Assembly (NCBI GenBank): GCA_965230195.1
Contig: OZ245997.1
Coordinates: 2,542,001-2,606,000, forward strand
Direction of reading: 5' to 3'
DNA from: Putridiphycobacter sp965230195
GTDB lineage: Bacteria > Bacteroidota > Bacteroidia > Flavobacteriales_D > Crocinitomicaceae
Length of the DNA stretch: 64,000 nt
Under the pieces are notes generated by a model, which saw only the letters and a list, made by a program, of their open reading frames with translations, searched no databases and was not told the DNA's origin. Positions within the stretch are counted from its first letter, which is position 1; every line of letters begins with the position of its first letter. Of the stretch, positions 28,601 through 37,520 are shown piece by piece. The position numbers were made by a program, and so were the translations under genes.

Positions 28601-29703
28601 ATAATTGTACCGGTATAGTTAAGGTTAACCGTCCAGTCTACAGTTGCAGTGGTAGGGTTGGTTCCGGTAAATGAAATATTTGATCCCGGTAAAATGGTTT
28701 GTATATTCGACACAATGCTTACGGTATCGTCTGGTATATCAATATCAGAGAATGTTACATCAAAGCTAAAGAAATCACCATCACAGGCTGAAATACTGTA
28801 AGTATTGGTTAAAGGGTCAAGATTTAATGAAGCCCCGGTTCCGTTATCGTTAAAGTTATCTACTGTTAAAGGGGCTTCCGGAGGTGTGTTTACACAGTTA
28901 ATCACCTCAAATTGCATATCGTGAATAGTGGTACTGATGAGTACCCCCACACTATTGTATTCTTCAATCATAACGGCTACCACATAGGTTCCGGTAGCAG
29001 TAGGTATAAAATCAAGCTGACCTGTAGAAGGGTTAATGGTAATTCCCGGTATAGGTGCTGTAGCTGAATAACCGGCTACAAAACCATTAGGGTTTCCGGC
29101 ACCTTGTAAAGGGTCAGTTAATTCAAAAAATAGTGAATCTCCATCCGGTTCAACCACAGCCATATCGTAGGCTACTGGTAAGTTAACACATACATAAGGA
29201 ATTGGAGCAGCACCAACCACTGGTGTGGTATTATTAGGGGCAACAGCCGTATTAATGGTGGTTTCCAAATACATGGTTCCTCCGTTTAAGTTATCCGAAG
29301 GGTTTCTGGCATTTAGCGCATAACTGGCATGCCAGGAATCACAGGTTGGATCTAAAAATACATAACCAGTCCATACATTAGATTCCACCCCTGGTAAATT
29401 ACCACCATTACATTCACTTTGCGCTAAGGCGGATGGACATAATTGTGATACCTCTGTTACGGTTGGGGAGGTTAAACTAATTGTTGGTAAAGTCAATCCG
29501 CAATCATTCCAAAGTTCAATGTCAACATCTGTCGGGGCAGGAATACCACCACAATCACTATATAATGTTAACGTGATCTGAAATTGATTGGGGATAGCTG
29601 TGGCTATAAATGAAATATTACCTCCAGAGGCATGTGAGCCGTAGGTGTAATTAATGCCTAAAATAAGGGCCAGAATAACAAGACCGGACTTTATAAAATT
29701 CAT
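25675..29703 (-). CDS. Giant secreted protein with P-domain, PKD-like and CHU_C type B sorting domain
   Basis: A 1342-residue T9SS cargo protein. A signal peptide (about 1-22) precedes an N-terminal domain of about 390 residues opening with SHASGGNISF, shared with the proteins at 29864-32965 and 33136-36243. Further along are a beta region with Cys pairs, a proprotein-convertase P-like domain at about 500-690 (with the motifs IEHDDIGDLVVNLMAPDG and GFWNIQV), SprB-like repeats, a PKD-like pair near 1130-1250, and the CHU_C gliding-motility-associated C-terminus with PNVFTPDGNN and RYGEIVWKS, ending FKGTVNIVK. Type B sorting domains direct export by the T9SS, sometimes with partner proteins. 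It is probably an adhesin or surface matrix protein; no catalytic residues of a protease were seen beside the P-domain. Its C-terminus is not the one shared by the other three family members. Confidence 0.85.
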   Translation of the reverse strand: MNFIKSGLVILALILGINYTYGSHASGGNISFIATAIPNQFQITLTLYSDCGGIPAPTDVDIELWNDCGLTLPTISLTSPTVTEVSQLCPSALAQSECNGGNLPGVESNVWTGYVFLDPTCDSWHASYALNARNPSDNLNGGTMYLETTINTAVAPNNTTPVVGAAPIPYVCVNLPVAYDMAVVEPDGDSLFFELTDPLQGAGNPNGFVAGYSATAPIPGITINPSTGQLDFIPTATGTYVVAVMIEEYNSVGVLISTTIHDMQFEVINCVNTPPEAPLTVDNFNDNGTGASLNLDPLTNTYSISACDGDFFSFDVTFSDIDIPDDTVSIVSNIQTILPGSNISFTGTNPTTATVDWTVNLNYTGTIISFNANDGACPIMGIASFSVALDIPPPLGVSPNDSICGNQVAEIFAEGDGPILWTSISGDPIVIGTNFTCNGCFDPVATPSVTTTYVAMDSSGCQLTDTVTIQVEQNFGGIIANIATPDTAVCPGECVPIDGYAQEDFTGTTTQTFSNTTDGLFGPNSTYAPSPNPPLPTSIFVAGVAVGFDTLTTNSIKEVCINIEHDDIGDLVVNLMAPDGQIFELTSNNGATNDDYNICFTPNALFDVTVPNVPLNSGSNYLPEGGPIGSAFTNPGGLDTVLVQGFWNIQVINQGTGFGVLHEWSITFCDPFDFPVAAAFLSWDNQDGMPPGPAVADPVICPTQTGWYTLTAFDVDMCWESDSIEITILPLPDPGISSTPQICVEAGVIDLFTYLGGTPDAGGYWEDSTGTVVNPVMNANVLWDNAPYYYIAQTPSGCRDTATVTPDVITVTATTVAVDSDCQACNGSVQINPSGGVTPYTFTDLTSATAPQVSNSFTNLCGSGNYDFLIEDAIGCVFNISDVVNDINLPIITDTFIVDASCFSFCDGEIAVIGQNLQSYSIDGAPPVNNNTFSGLCAGTYDITAYSGQNGLYCSVDLLNVVITEPDELIITDYPGDDNDNSTTDNVLVCQENELTLFVDGQGGDGNYTYTWYQDNYTNSIGTGPLLTTPYNNGDFYVIMSEGSCPQDTAHFTAYQPQPVFPALTTTGGRVDGCAPLLVEFNPAPTQNKVDIETIKWSFSNGHYLVGDHDDLLEYEFTNPGIYDVTMTVTTNYSPTPTNDDDEQCIFDTTYYSYIEAYGTPKLNFTSNPIQATIYEPNATMVNLSSNTAVSFEWDFGSDATPQTSTERNPTITFEDAVPGRYPISLKGWNVHGCENIVFGEVQIINDVQTYAPNVFTPDGNNFNEKWRVYISGIDIYDYELTIYNRYGEIVWKSYDSEAEWDGTYGNNGNVVQDGTYPWVIVAKDALDDKKYQFKGTVNIVK

Positions 29704-29818
29704 AAATTAAGTTTTGTAAACCTTAGACGTAACAAATAGTTAAAGGTTGTTTTGAATAATCAATATATAAGTAATAAGTAGTTCACAAATATATAACTTT
29801 ATTCACTAAAATAAGTAC

Positions 29819-29850
29819 AAAAAAAGCGACTTTGGAAGGTCGCTTTTTGT
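29819..29850 (-). terminator. Intrinsic terminator of the first tandem adhesin gene
   Basis: AAAAAGCGAC at 29821-29830 pairs with GTCGCTTTTT at 29839-29848. It lies 14 bases beyond the stop of the minus-strand gene ending at 29864, with T-run on the minus strand. Confidence 0.75.
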
Positions 29851-29863
29851 AAAAATTGGATTG

Positions 29864-30745
29864 CTAATCTTTATATCTGATCAGGTGGACGTTACCTTGT
29901 CCTTCAAATTTGGTTCCGTTGGTTGAAACAGCATTATAATTATAGAAATAAACACCGTCTGAACAATCTTTACCGTTTTTGGCATTAGTTCCATCCCATT
30001 TATCATTAATTGAATTGAAATGATAGACTTCCACACCATATCGGTTAAATACACCACAGTCAAATTCTCCAATTCCTCTTGCCGGGAAAAAGAATTCATT
30101 ATTAGGAGTGGCACCAGGTGTAAATACATTTGGTACTTCAATTCCAGGGAATGGGTGAACAGTTAGTATTTTACATGCTGTATCTCTACAGTCATTAAAG
30201 TTCTTAGCCACAAGGCAAACTTCATAATTTGTCTCAGAATCACCAACAGCTCTTAAAACAGTATCCGTTTTAGTGATGTTATAATCGTATCTAAAAAACC
30301 AGTTTCCGTTTTCATTACCAGGTTCGTTATTGTACCAGGTTATTTTAGAGGTTGAATCAGATAGTACATACGAAGGCTTAGAGAAATACATAGAGGTATT
30401 AATCAATTCAACTTCAATGTCTTCAGTTCCTTCATATTCACCAGGTCCTGTAAATTGCTCTGATATTAGATCAAAATCAGCTTTAGGTGTTAATGAATCA
30501 ACATATACTTGTTCAATATAAGTACATTGGTTTTCATCAGTAATGGTTACTTCCATCCATCCTGGTTCATTAACAATAAAGGTGGTATTATTTGATTCAT
30601 CACCATTTTCAAGGTTTTCCCAATGGTAAGTTACATTACCAGTTCCCGAAGAATCTAACCCGGCAGTAGTGACAGTTACTTCACCATTTCCTTTTTGGAA
30701 ACTTCTGGTTCTACAGTATGTTAAAGAAGGAATATCAACTACTCC
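29864..30745. repeat. Near-identical direct repeat, unit 1 (partner 33136-34017)
   Basis: The 3' coding ends of the tandem adhesin genes align at an offset of 3272 bases with only about a dozen mismatches, including a stretch of about 250 bases (30487-30740) where I saw none. Identity drops abruptly near 30755. A further, more diverged copy lies at 51007-51870. The pattern indicates recent conversion or duplication rather than slow divergence. Confidence 0.8.
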
Positions 30746-32965
30746 AACTAAAGGATTAGGTTGGTTGACGTGAAATGTAAATTCATTTGAACATCCAATA
30801 TCATCTACAATTTCTATAGTATATTCTCCTGCTCCAAGTCCAAGGTTTCTTGTTACATTTTGACCATTACTTCCATTTGGATTAGGATCCCAGCCATAAA
30901 AAATATCTTCGTAATCACCCTGATAGTGGTGAACAGTGTCAATTATTGCAAAACCGGTTGTATAGCCATGGCATTCAGGATCAATTATAATCAAATCAAT
31001 ATCGATTGCCGGTGGTTCAATTAATTCAACAAATTGCTCATCTTCACAACCAGTACTGGTGGTTAATTCCACAGAGTAAATTCCGGCAGGTAAATTATTG
31101 GCATTATTGGTTCCCGGGATGTTTACCACATCACCATCAGAATTTGTAATTGTAAATATTGTATTCGGGTCAATTGGTCCTGTAGCTGTTAATGAAATTG
31201 ATCCGTTAGTGGTACCATAACACTGAGGATGCCCTTCATTAAAGTTTAAAGTAACCAAACTTGATTGTACTGTAAAATCATGACTCCAGGTACAACCAAT
31301 GGCATCAGTTATCGTGACATTCCATGTTGCCAGTCCGGTACCATATAGTCCGTTTACAGTTGATGTACCACCAGAGGCAACAGTTTCTGTGAAGAAAACA
31401 CCTGTTGGACTGGTCCAAACTACATCAAAAGGACCTGCTCCTCCTGAGATACCATTAACAGTTGCAGTACCATCAATCATTCCAATACAAGATTCATTGG
31501 CAAAAAGGTTCGGATCAAAAAAGGCATTAACCACACCAATATTCATGGTTACATAAGCAGTATCAGAGTCCAGACAGGTAATGGCATCAGCACAAGCTTC
31601 AGCAGAAGTATCAGGCCAAACCACATGGTAGTAAATACCTGAGGTTAATGTTGAAGGATCCTGAACAGCTGCTATTTCCTGGTTAGCCGGGTTATACCAC
31701 TGACCATCTGTTTGGTGGAATCCAATATAGTCACCGAAGTCAATATTTCCTGAAGAACTACAAATACTTACAGTAGAATCGGTTCCAGGGAACAGTGCCG
31801 GTGGAATATCAAGGTCAACCACAAAAGTTGCAAATCCAGGAACATCACAAACCTGATCGGATGCATTTACCGAAATAATAGATCCGGTATAACCAGACTG
31901 GAATTCCCAACAAACAGTTGCAGTTGCAGGGTTAGTACCGGTTTGGGTTATAGTTGCACCAGGCAGGAAGGTATTAATATTGGAAGTCAGATCGAGAATA
32001 TCTCCTGAGTTGACATCCGTAAAAACAGCATCAAAACAAAATTGGTCACCGGTACAGAGTTTAATGGTATTGCCATTTTCTACAACGGCTGTGGTTCCAA
32101 AATTATTAAAATTAGTTATAGAAACAGGGGCTTGAGGAGGTGTATTGGAACAAGCTTCAACAACAAATTGAATATCGTGCATTAAGGTTCCAACTAACAG
32201 ACCTTCACAATTGTACTCTTCAATTAATACAGTTACTACATAGCTGCCGGTAAATGTTGGGGTAAAATTCAACTGTCCCGTTACAGGATCAATTGTAATT
32301 CCCGGTATTGGTGACTGGGCAGAAAACCCGGTCACGTAATCAATAGTATCTTCCGCAAAATTTAATGCACCTGTTAGTGAAAAATGTAACGAATCTCCAT
32401 CAAGTTCAAGTACACCGTAATCATAGGATACCGGTTCGTTATTACAAACATAAGGAATAGGTTGCGAGTTAATGGTTACAGAATTATTACAGGCCTGAGT
32501 CGCTGAATTTAAAGTAGTTTCAACATAAAAACAGTTAATACCGTCTAAATTTATCACGGCATTATTTCTGTTGCAGACCTGAAATCCAAACTGCCAGGAA
32601 TCGCAAACATCTGGTAAGGTAACAAGTCCCTCGTATATATATTCCTGTATTCCAGGCAGGCTTCCTCCGTTACAGGTACTGTTAGGAAGCGCAGTAGCAC
32701 AAAGTTGTGAAACTTCAGAAAAAGAAGATTGTAAAAGTGTAATTGGTGGATTGGTTAAACCACAATCATTATCCACATCTAAAGTGATGGAAGCAGGAGC
32801 AGTTGCACCGGCACAATCCCGGTATAATGTTACGGTAATAAGAAATTCATTTGGGTTGGCAGTACAGGTATAGGAAATATTTCCACCAGCGACATGCGTG
32901 GCAAAAGAGGTATAGCTCAATACAAGAGTAAATGCAGCCAGAATTATTTTTTGAAAGGTATTCAT
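29864..32965 (-). CDS. T9SS type B-sorted adhesin-like protein, tandem copy B
   Basis: A 1033-residue protein with a signal peptide (about 1-22). An N-terminal domain opens with THVAGGNISY (about 23-270). Middle beta domains with many Cys follow, then SprB-like repeats (about 570-745, each with a C-x-G start and a D-x-x-G-C end), a module from CRTRSFQKGN at 751 onward, and the CHU_C type B sorting domain (about 940-1033, with PNVFTPGATPNN and ending HLIRYKD). No enzyme motif was seen. It should be exported by the T9SS and act at the surface, perhaps in adhesion or gliding. It is a tandem copy of the gene at 33136-36243. The last roughly 860 coding bases differ between the two at only about a dozen positions, while the first roughly 800 bases are clearly diverged. 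Confidence 0.85.
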   Translation of the reverse strand: MNTFQKIILAAFTLVLSYTSFATHVAGGNISYTCTANPNEFLITVTLYRDCAGATAPASITLDVDNDCGLTNPPITLLQSSFSEVSQLCATALPNSTCNGGSLPGIQEYIYEGLVTLPDVCDSWQFGFQVCNRNNAVINLDGINCFYVETTLNSATQACNNSVTINSQPIPYVCNNEPVSYDYGVLELDGDSLHFSLTGALNFAEDTIDYVTGFSAQSPIPGITIDPVTGQLNFTPTFTGSYVVTVLIEEYNCEGLLVGTLMHDIQFVVEACSNTPPQAPVSITNFNNFGTTAVVENGNTIKLCTGDQFCFDAVFTDVNSGDILDLTSNINTFLPGATITQTGTNPATATVCWEFQSGYTGSIISVNASDQVCDVPGFATFVVDLDIPPALFPGTDSTVSICSSSGNIDFGDYIGFHQTDGQWYNPANQEIAAVQDPSTLTSGIYYHVVWPDTSAEACADAITCLDSDTAYVTMNIGVVNAFFDPNLFANESCIGMIDGTATVNGISGGAGPFDVVWTSPTGVFFTETVASGGTSTVNGLYGTGLATWNVTITDAIGCTWSHDFTVQSSLVTLNFNEGHPQCYGTTNGSISLTATGPIDPNTIFTITNSDGDVVNIPGTNNANNLPAGIYSVELTTSTGCEDEQFVELIEPPAIDIDLIIIDPECHGYTTGFAIIDTVHHYQGDYEDIFYGWDPNPNGSNGQNVTRNLGLGAGEYTIEIVDDIGCSNEFTFHVNQPNPLVGVVDIPSLTYCRTRSFQKGNGEVTVTTAGLDSSGTGNVTYHWENLENGDESNNTTFIVNEPGWMEVTITDENQCTYIEQVYVDSLTPKADFDLISEQFTGPGEYEGTEDIEVELINTSMYFSKPSYVLSDSTSKITWYNNEPGNENGNWFFRYDYNITKTDTVLRAVGDSETNYEVCLVAKNFNDCRDTACKILTVHPFPGIEVPNVFTPGATPNNEFFFPARGIGEFDCGVFNRYGVEVYHFNSINDKWDGTNAKNGKDCSDGVYFYNYNAVSTNGTKFEGQGNVHLIRYKD

Positions 32966-33073
32966 GACGTATAGTTTTAGTAATGCAGGGGAGTATAATA
33001 ATAACGTCAGTTTAATTTCAAAAGTGACAAAGCATATCTGAAAAGATCTTTTTAAACAGTCATTGTCCTTAAC

Positions 33074-33106
33074 AAAAAAAGGAGCTGTTCAACAGCTCCT
33101 TTTTAT
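33074..33106 (-). terminator. Intrinsic terminator of the second tandem adhesin gene
   Basis: GGAGCTGTT at 33081-33089 and AACAGCTCC at 33091-33099 form a perfect palindrome flanked by A and T tracts. It lies about 30 bases past the stop of the minus-strand gene ending at 33136. Confidence 0.75.
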
Positions 33107-33135
33107 TTATGATCATTTGTTTTTAGTCTAAAGAC

Positions 33136-34017
33136 CTAATCTTTATATCTGATCAGGTGGACGTTACCTTGTCCTTCAAATTTGGTTCCGTTGGTTGAAG
33201 TTGCATTATAATTATAGAAATAAACACCGTCTGAACAATCTTTACCGTTTTTGGCATTAGTTCCATCCCATTTATCATTAATTGAATTGAAATGGTAGAC
33301 TTCCACACCATATCGGTTAAATACACCACAGTCAAATTCTCCAATTCCTCTTGCCGGGAAAAAGAATTCATTATTAGGAGTGGCACCAGGTGTAAATACA
33401 TTTGGTACTTCAATTCCAGGGAATGGGTGAACAGTTAGTATTTTACATGCTGTATCTCTACAGTCATTAAAGTTCTTAGCCACAAGGCAAACTTCATAAT
33501 TTGTCTCAGTGTCACCAACAGCTCTTAAAACAGTATCCGTTTTAGTGATGTTATAATCGTATCTAAAAAACCAGTTTCCGTTTTCATTACCAGGTTCGTT
33601 ATTGTACCAGGTTATTTTAGAGGTTGAATCAGATAGTACATACGAAGGCTTAGAGAAATACATAGAGGTATTAATCAATTCAACTTCAATGTCTTCAGTA
33701 CCTTCATATTCACCAGGTCCTGTAAATTGCGCTGATACCAGATCAAAATCAGCTACTGGTGTTAATGAATCAACATATACTTGTTCAATATAAGTACATT
33801 GGTTTTCATCAGTAATGGTTACTTCCATCCATCCTGGTTCATTAACAATAAAGGTGGTATTATTTGATTCATCACCATTTTCAAGGTTTTCCCAATGGTA
33901 AGTTACATTACCAGTTCCCGAAGAATCTAACCCGGCAGTAGTGACAGTTACTTCACCATTTCCTTTTTGGAAACTTCTGGTTCTACAGTATGTTAAAGAA
34001 GGAATTTCAACTACCCC
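33136..34017. repeat. Near-identical direct repeat, unit 2 (partner 29864-30745)
   Basis: See the partner unit. A second near-identical block joins about 34285-35400 here to about 31013-32130 in the other gene, separated by the diverged block at about 34030-34280. Confidence 0.8.
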
Positions 34018-36243
34018 AACTAAAGGATTAGGATGGGTAATGAAGAAAGTAAACTGATTTGAACATCCAACTTCATCCACAATTTCCAGTGTGTATTCTC
34101 CTGCTCCAAGTCCAAGGTTTCTTGTTACATTTTGACCATTACTTCCATTTGGATTAGGATCCCAACCGTAGAAAATTTCTTCATATTCTCCCTGGTAATT
34201 TAATACAGTATCGGCTAAGGCAAAACCATTAGTATAGCCATGACATTCAGGGTGGTGTAGTAAAAAGTTTACATCAATTGCCGGTGGTTCAATTAATTCA
34301 ACAAATTGCTCATCTTCACAACCAGTACTGGTGGTTAACTCCACAGAGTAAATTCCGGCAGGTAAATTGTTGGCATTATTGGTTCCCGGGATGTTTACCA
34401 CATCACCATCAGAATTTGTAATTGTAAATATTGTATTCGGGTCAATTGGTCCTGTAGCTGTCAGTGAGATTGATCCGTTAGAAGTACCGTAACACTGAGG
34501 ATGCCCTTCATTAAAGTTTAAAGTAACCAAACTTGATTGTACCGTAAAGTTATGAGTCCAGGTACAGCCAATAGCATCAGTTATTGTGACATTCCAGTTT
34601 GCGAGTCCGGTACCATATAGTCCGTTTACAGTTGATGTACCACCAGAGGCAACAGTTTCAGTGAAGAAAACACCTGTTGGGCTGGTCCAAACTACATCAA
34701 AAGGACCTGCTCCTCCTGAGATACCATTAACAGTTGCAGTACCGTCAATCATTCCAATACAAGATTCATTGGCAAAAAGGTTCGGATCAAAAAAGGCATT
34801 AACTAGACCAATATTCATAGTTACATACGCAGTATCAGAGTCAAGACAGGTAATGGCGTCAGCACAAGCTTCAGCAGAAGTATCCGGCCAAACTACGTGG
34901 TAGTAAACCCCGGAACTTAATGTTGAAGGATCCTGAACAGCTGCTATTTCCTGGTTAGCCGGGTTATACCACTGGCCATCTGTTTGGTGGAATCCAATAT
35001 AGTCACCGAAGTCAATATTTCCTGAAGAACTACAAATACTTACAGTAGAATCGGTTCCAGGGAATAGTGCTGGTGGAATATCAAGGTCAACCACAAAAGT
35101 TGCAAATCCCGGAACGTTACAAACCTGGTCGGATGCATTTACAGAAATAATAGATCCCGTATAACCAGACTGGAACTCCCAACAAACAGTTGCAGTTGCA
35201 GGGTTAGTACCGGTTTGGGTTATAGTTGCACCAGGCAGGAAGGTATTAATATTGGAGGTCAGATCCAGAATGTCGCCGCCATCTATATCCGTAAATACGG
35301 CATCAAAACAGAACTGGTCACCGGTACAGAGCTTAATGGTATTACCATTTTCTACAACGGCAGTGGTTCCGAAATTATTAAAGTTAGTTATAGATACAGG
35401 GGCTTGAGGTGGTGTATTAACACAGGCCTCAACAAAAAATTGGATATCATGAATCAGGGTTCCAACCAATAAGCCTTCACAATTATATTCTTCAATTAAA
35501 ACTGATATCACATAGTTTCCAACAAAGGTTGGGGTGAAGTTTAGCTGTCCGGTCACCGGGTCAATTGTAATTCCAGGGATTGGCTCTGAACCTTCAAAAC
35601 CAGTTGTGTATCCAATTGTATCAGCTGAAGCTTGTAAAGCACCAATAAGTGAAAATACTACTGAATCTCCGTCTGGTTCTAAAATACCATAATCATAAGA
35701 TACCGGTGCATTATTACAAACGTAAGGAATTGGCTGTGCATTAACAGTAACTGAGTTATTACAAGCCTGTGTAGCTGAGTTTAATGTTGACTCAACATAA
35801 AAACAAGGGTTTGTAGCTAAGTTTGTTGAAGGGTTTCTGTCACAAACCTGAAAAGCAAAATGCCAGGCATCACAAATGTCCGGAAGGGTAATCAATCCTT
35901 CATAAATATATTCCTGAACTCCTGAGAGTCCACCACCATTACAAGTACTGTTTGGAATGGCTGCATCACAAAGTTGTGATACCTCCGTAAATGCAACTTG
36001 TGGAAGTGTTGTTTCCGGAGCAGTAGGGTCGGTTAATCCACAATCATTAGTTACGATTAGATTAATAGTACCCGGAGCACCGATTCCTGAACAATCCCTG
36101 TAAAATGTAATTCTTACCAAAAATTCATTTGGATTAGCAGTACAAGTGTAGGAGATGTTTCCCCCGGCTACGTGAGAAGCAAATGAGTTTAGACTAATAC
36201 TCATTGCAAATAGCATGAATATTAGGGTTTTTAGTTGGTTCAT
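33136..36243 (-). CDS. T9SS type B-sorted adhesin-like protein, tandem copy A
   Basis: A 1035-residue paralogue of the next gene with the same order of parts: signal peptide, N-terminal domain opening SHVAGGNISY, Cys-rich beta domains, SprB-like repeats, the CRTRSF module and the CHU_C tail ending HLIRYKD. It is the upstream member of the pair and has its own terminator. The pair differ mainly in three places: residues about 1-275, a block around 690-745 (the SprB-like repeat with NFLLHHPECHG here against DLIIIDPECHG), and scattered points. Between these blocks they are almost identical. The role is probably surface adhesion; the ligand is unknown. Confidence 0.85.
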   Translation of the reverse strand: MNQLKTLIFMLFAMSISLNSFASHVAGGNISYTCTANPNEFLVRITFYRDCSGIGAPGTINLIVTNDCGLTDPTAPETTLPQVAFTEVSQLCDAAIPNSTCNGGGLSGVQEYIYEGLITLPDICDAWHFAFQVCDRNPSTNLATNPCFYVESTLNSATQACNNSVTVNAQPIPYVCNNAPVSYDYGILEPDGDSVVFSLIGALQASADTIGYTTGFEGSEPIPGITIDPVTGQLNFTPTFVGNYVISVLIEEYNCEGLLVGTLIHDIQFFVEACVNTPPQAPVSITNFNNFGTTAVVENGNTIKLCTGDQFCFDAVFTDIDGGDILDLTSNINTFLPGATITQTGTNPATATVCWEFQSGYTGSIISVNASDQVCNVPGFATFVVDLDIPPALFPGTDSTVSICSSSGNIDFGDYIGFHQTDGQWYNPANQEIAAVQDPSTLSSGVYYHVVWPDTSAEACADAITCLDSDTAYVTMNIGLVNAFFDPNLFANESCIGMIDGTATVNGISGGAGPFDVVWTSPTGVFFTETVASGGTSTVNGLYGTGLANWNVTITDAIGCTWTHNFTVQSSLVTLNFNEGHPQCYGTSNGSISLTATGPIDPNTIFTITNSDGDVVNIPGTNNANNLPAGIYSVELTTSTGCEDEQFVELIEPPAIDVNFLLHHPECHGYTNGFALADTVLNYQGEYEEIFYGWDPNPNGSNGQNVTRNLGLGAGEYTLEIVDEVGCSNQFTFFITHPNPLVGVVEIPSLTYCRTRSFQKGNGEVTVTTAGLDSSGTGNVTYHWENLENGDESNNTTFIVNEPGWMEVTITDENQCTYIEQVYVDSLTPVADFDLVSAQFTGPGEYEGTEDIEVELINTSMYFSKPSYVLSDSTSKITWYNNEPGNENGNWFFRYDYNITKTDTVLRAVGDTETNYEVCLVAKNFNDCRDTACKILTVHPFPGIEVPNVFTPGATPNNEFFFPARGIGEFDCGVFNRYGVEVYHFNSINDKWDGTNAKNGKDCSDGVYFYNYNATSTNGTKFEGQGNVHLIRYKD

Positions 36244-36560
36244 GTCTTAATAAATATATGATTCTACTTTAATAAACGTATTCCTGATAAAGAAGGTGAC
36301 AAAAGAATTTAACTTTTGTTAAAAAAAATTTTCCTTGCAAGAAAACGGTTACTGGATCGCAATATAATACAATAACTGAAATGAAGCAAACAAATCATTT
36401 AAATGATACCTTCAAAATTTGAGTGTTATCAGGTAACGGGTTCAGATCCTAAACTACAGGGAAAACAATTGAGAATAAGTTAAATGGTGAATACAGAATA
36501 ATATTTATGTAGATAGGATTAATTGATGAATGGAAATTTGAATATCATACAGTTACAAAA
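36244..36560. other. Intergenic region without a recognisable gene
   Basis: 317 AT-rich bases upstream of the adhesin gene starting at 36243. No open frame of note, no tRNA and no repeat was seen. It should contain the promoter of that gene, but no convincing TAnnTTTG box stands out close to the ATG. Confidence 0.5.
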
Positions 36561-36594
36561 GAAAAAGGCTGTCATTTTGGTGACAGCCTTTTAA
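36561..36594 (-). terminator. Intrinsic terminator of the transaldolase-family gene
   Basis: AAAGGCTGTCA at 36564-36574 pairs perfectly with TGACAGCCTTT at 36581-36591 around a six-base loop. It lies 21 bases past the stop of the minus-strand gene ending at 36615. Confidence 0.8.
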
Positions 36595-36614
36595 ATACTT
36601 ATATAAGTTTTATT

Positions 36615-37271
36615 TTATGAATTTCCTTTAGCATAATCAGCCAGAAATTTTTCTAAACCGCTATCAGTTAATGGGTGCTTTAATAACCCCATAATAGCAC
36701 TTAATGGTCCTGTCATAACATCTGCTCCAATTTCTGCACAGTTAATAATATGCATGGTATGACGTACTGAAGCGGCTAAAATTTGTGTTTCAAACATATA
36801 ATTGTCATAAATATCTCTGATTTGAGCAATTAAATCCAAACCATTAGTGGAAATATCATCCAATCTGCCAATGAAGGGAGAAAGATATGTTGCTCCTGCT
36901 TTTGCAGCTAATATGGCCTGTCCCGGTGAAAACACCAAAGTACAGTTTGTTTTGATGCCCTTACCCGAAAAGTATTTTATGGCTTTAATACCATCTTTAA
37001 TCATAGGTACCTTAACCACTATATTTTTATGAAGAGAAGCTAGGTTTTCACCCTCTGCAATCATTTCTTCGTAAGTAGTGGAAATAACTTCGGCACTAAC
37101 CGGTCCGTCTACAATATTACAAATGTCAACATAGTGTTTAAGTATGCTATCTGTTCCGGTAATTCCTTCTTTAGCCATTAATGAAGGGTTGGTAGTTACA
37201 CCATCCAGAATACCAAGATCATTGGCTTCTTTAATTTCGGCTAAGTTCGCGGTATCTATAAAAAATTTCAT
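36615..37271 (-). CDS. fsa: Fructose-6-phosphate aldolase / short transaldolase
   Basis: A 218-residue TIM-barrel enzyme of the short transaldolase (TalC/FSA) family. It opens MKFFIDTANL, has GVTTNPSLMAKEG at 24-36, and carries the Schiff-base lysine Lys87 in VVKVPM. The TNCTLVFSPGQA strand and LSPFIGRLDD follow, and the C-terminus is MGLLKHPLTDSGLEKF. It either transfers dihydroxyacetone between sugar phosphates in the pentose phosphate pathway or cleaves fructose-6-phosphate; sequence alone does not separate the two activities. It is a single gene with its own promoter box and terminator, unrelated in function to the neighbours. Confidence 0.9.
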   Translation of the reverse strand: MKFFIDTANLAEIKEANDLGILDGVTTNPSLMAKEGITGTDSILKHYVDICNIVDGPVSAEVISTTYEEMIAEGENLASLHKNIVVKVPMIKDGIKAIKYFSGKGIKTNCTLVFSPGQAILAAKAGATYLSPFIGRLDDISTNGLDLIAQIRDIYDNYMFETQILAASVRHTMHIINCAEIGADVMTGPLSAIMGLLKHPLTDSGLEKFLADYAKGNS

Positions 37272-37291
37272 AATCGTCTTTTCTTTTGCTG

Positions 37292-37299
37292 CAAATATA
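37292..37299 (-). promoter_or_regulatory. TAnnTTTG -7 box upstream of the transaldolase-family gene
   Basis: On the minus strand the bases read TATATTTG, 20 bases before the ATG at 37271. The -33 TTG is not evident. Confidence 0.4.
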
Positions 37300-37520
37300 A
37301 AACTACGATTTAACTTTTACCCGAAAAACTATCAACAGGATATCAACCAAATGTAAAAAACAGCAGAAATTGCAGGTTATTGGTGTAGGTTATTCCAAAT
37401 TCAGGACAACTTGGCAGTCTTTTCAATTTGGAACGATTACTGCTAAACTTCTTTCATAGAAAAATCTTGTTAAATCCATATTAACTGATTAATTTTAACG
37501 ACTCAAAAAAATAAACAGAA

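Noticed and set aside
25675..29703. P-domain protein considered as a subtilisin-type protease
   Set aside because: No Asp-His-Ser catalytic motifs were found in the preceding sequence; the P-domain appears to stand alone as a structural module.
29864..36243. Tandem adhesin pair considered as an assembly duplication
   Set aside because: The N-terminal 800 bases and the block near 34030-34280 differ clearly, and each gene has a different terminator, so both are real.
36425..36460. A GGGTTCAGATCC string resembling a tRNA T-arm in the gap before the adhesin gene
   Set aside because: The flanking bases do not form a T-stem, and no anticodon arm or acceptor stem could be folded around it.
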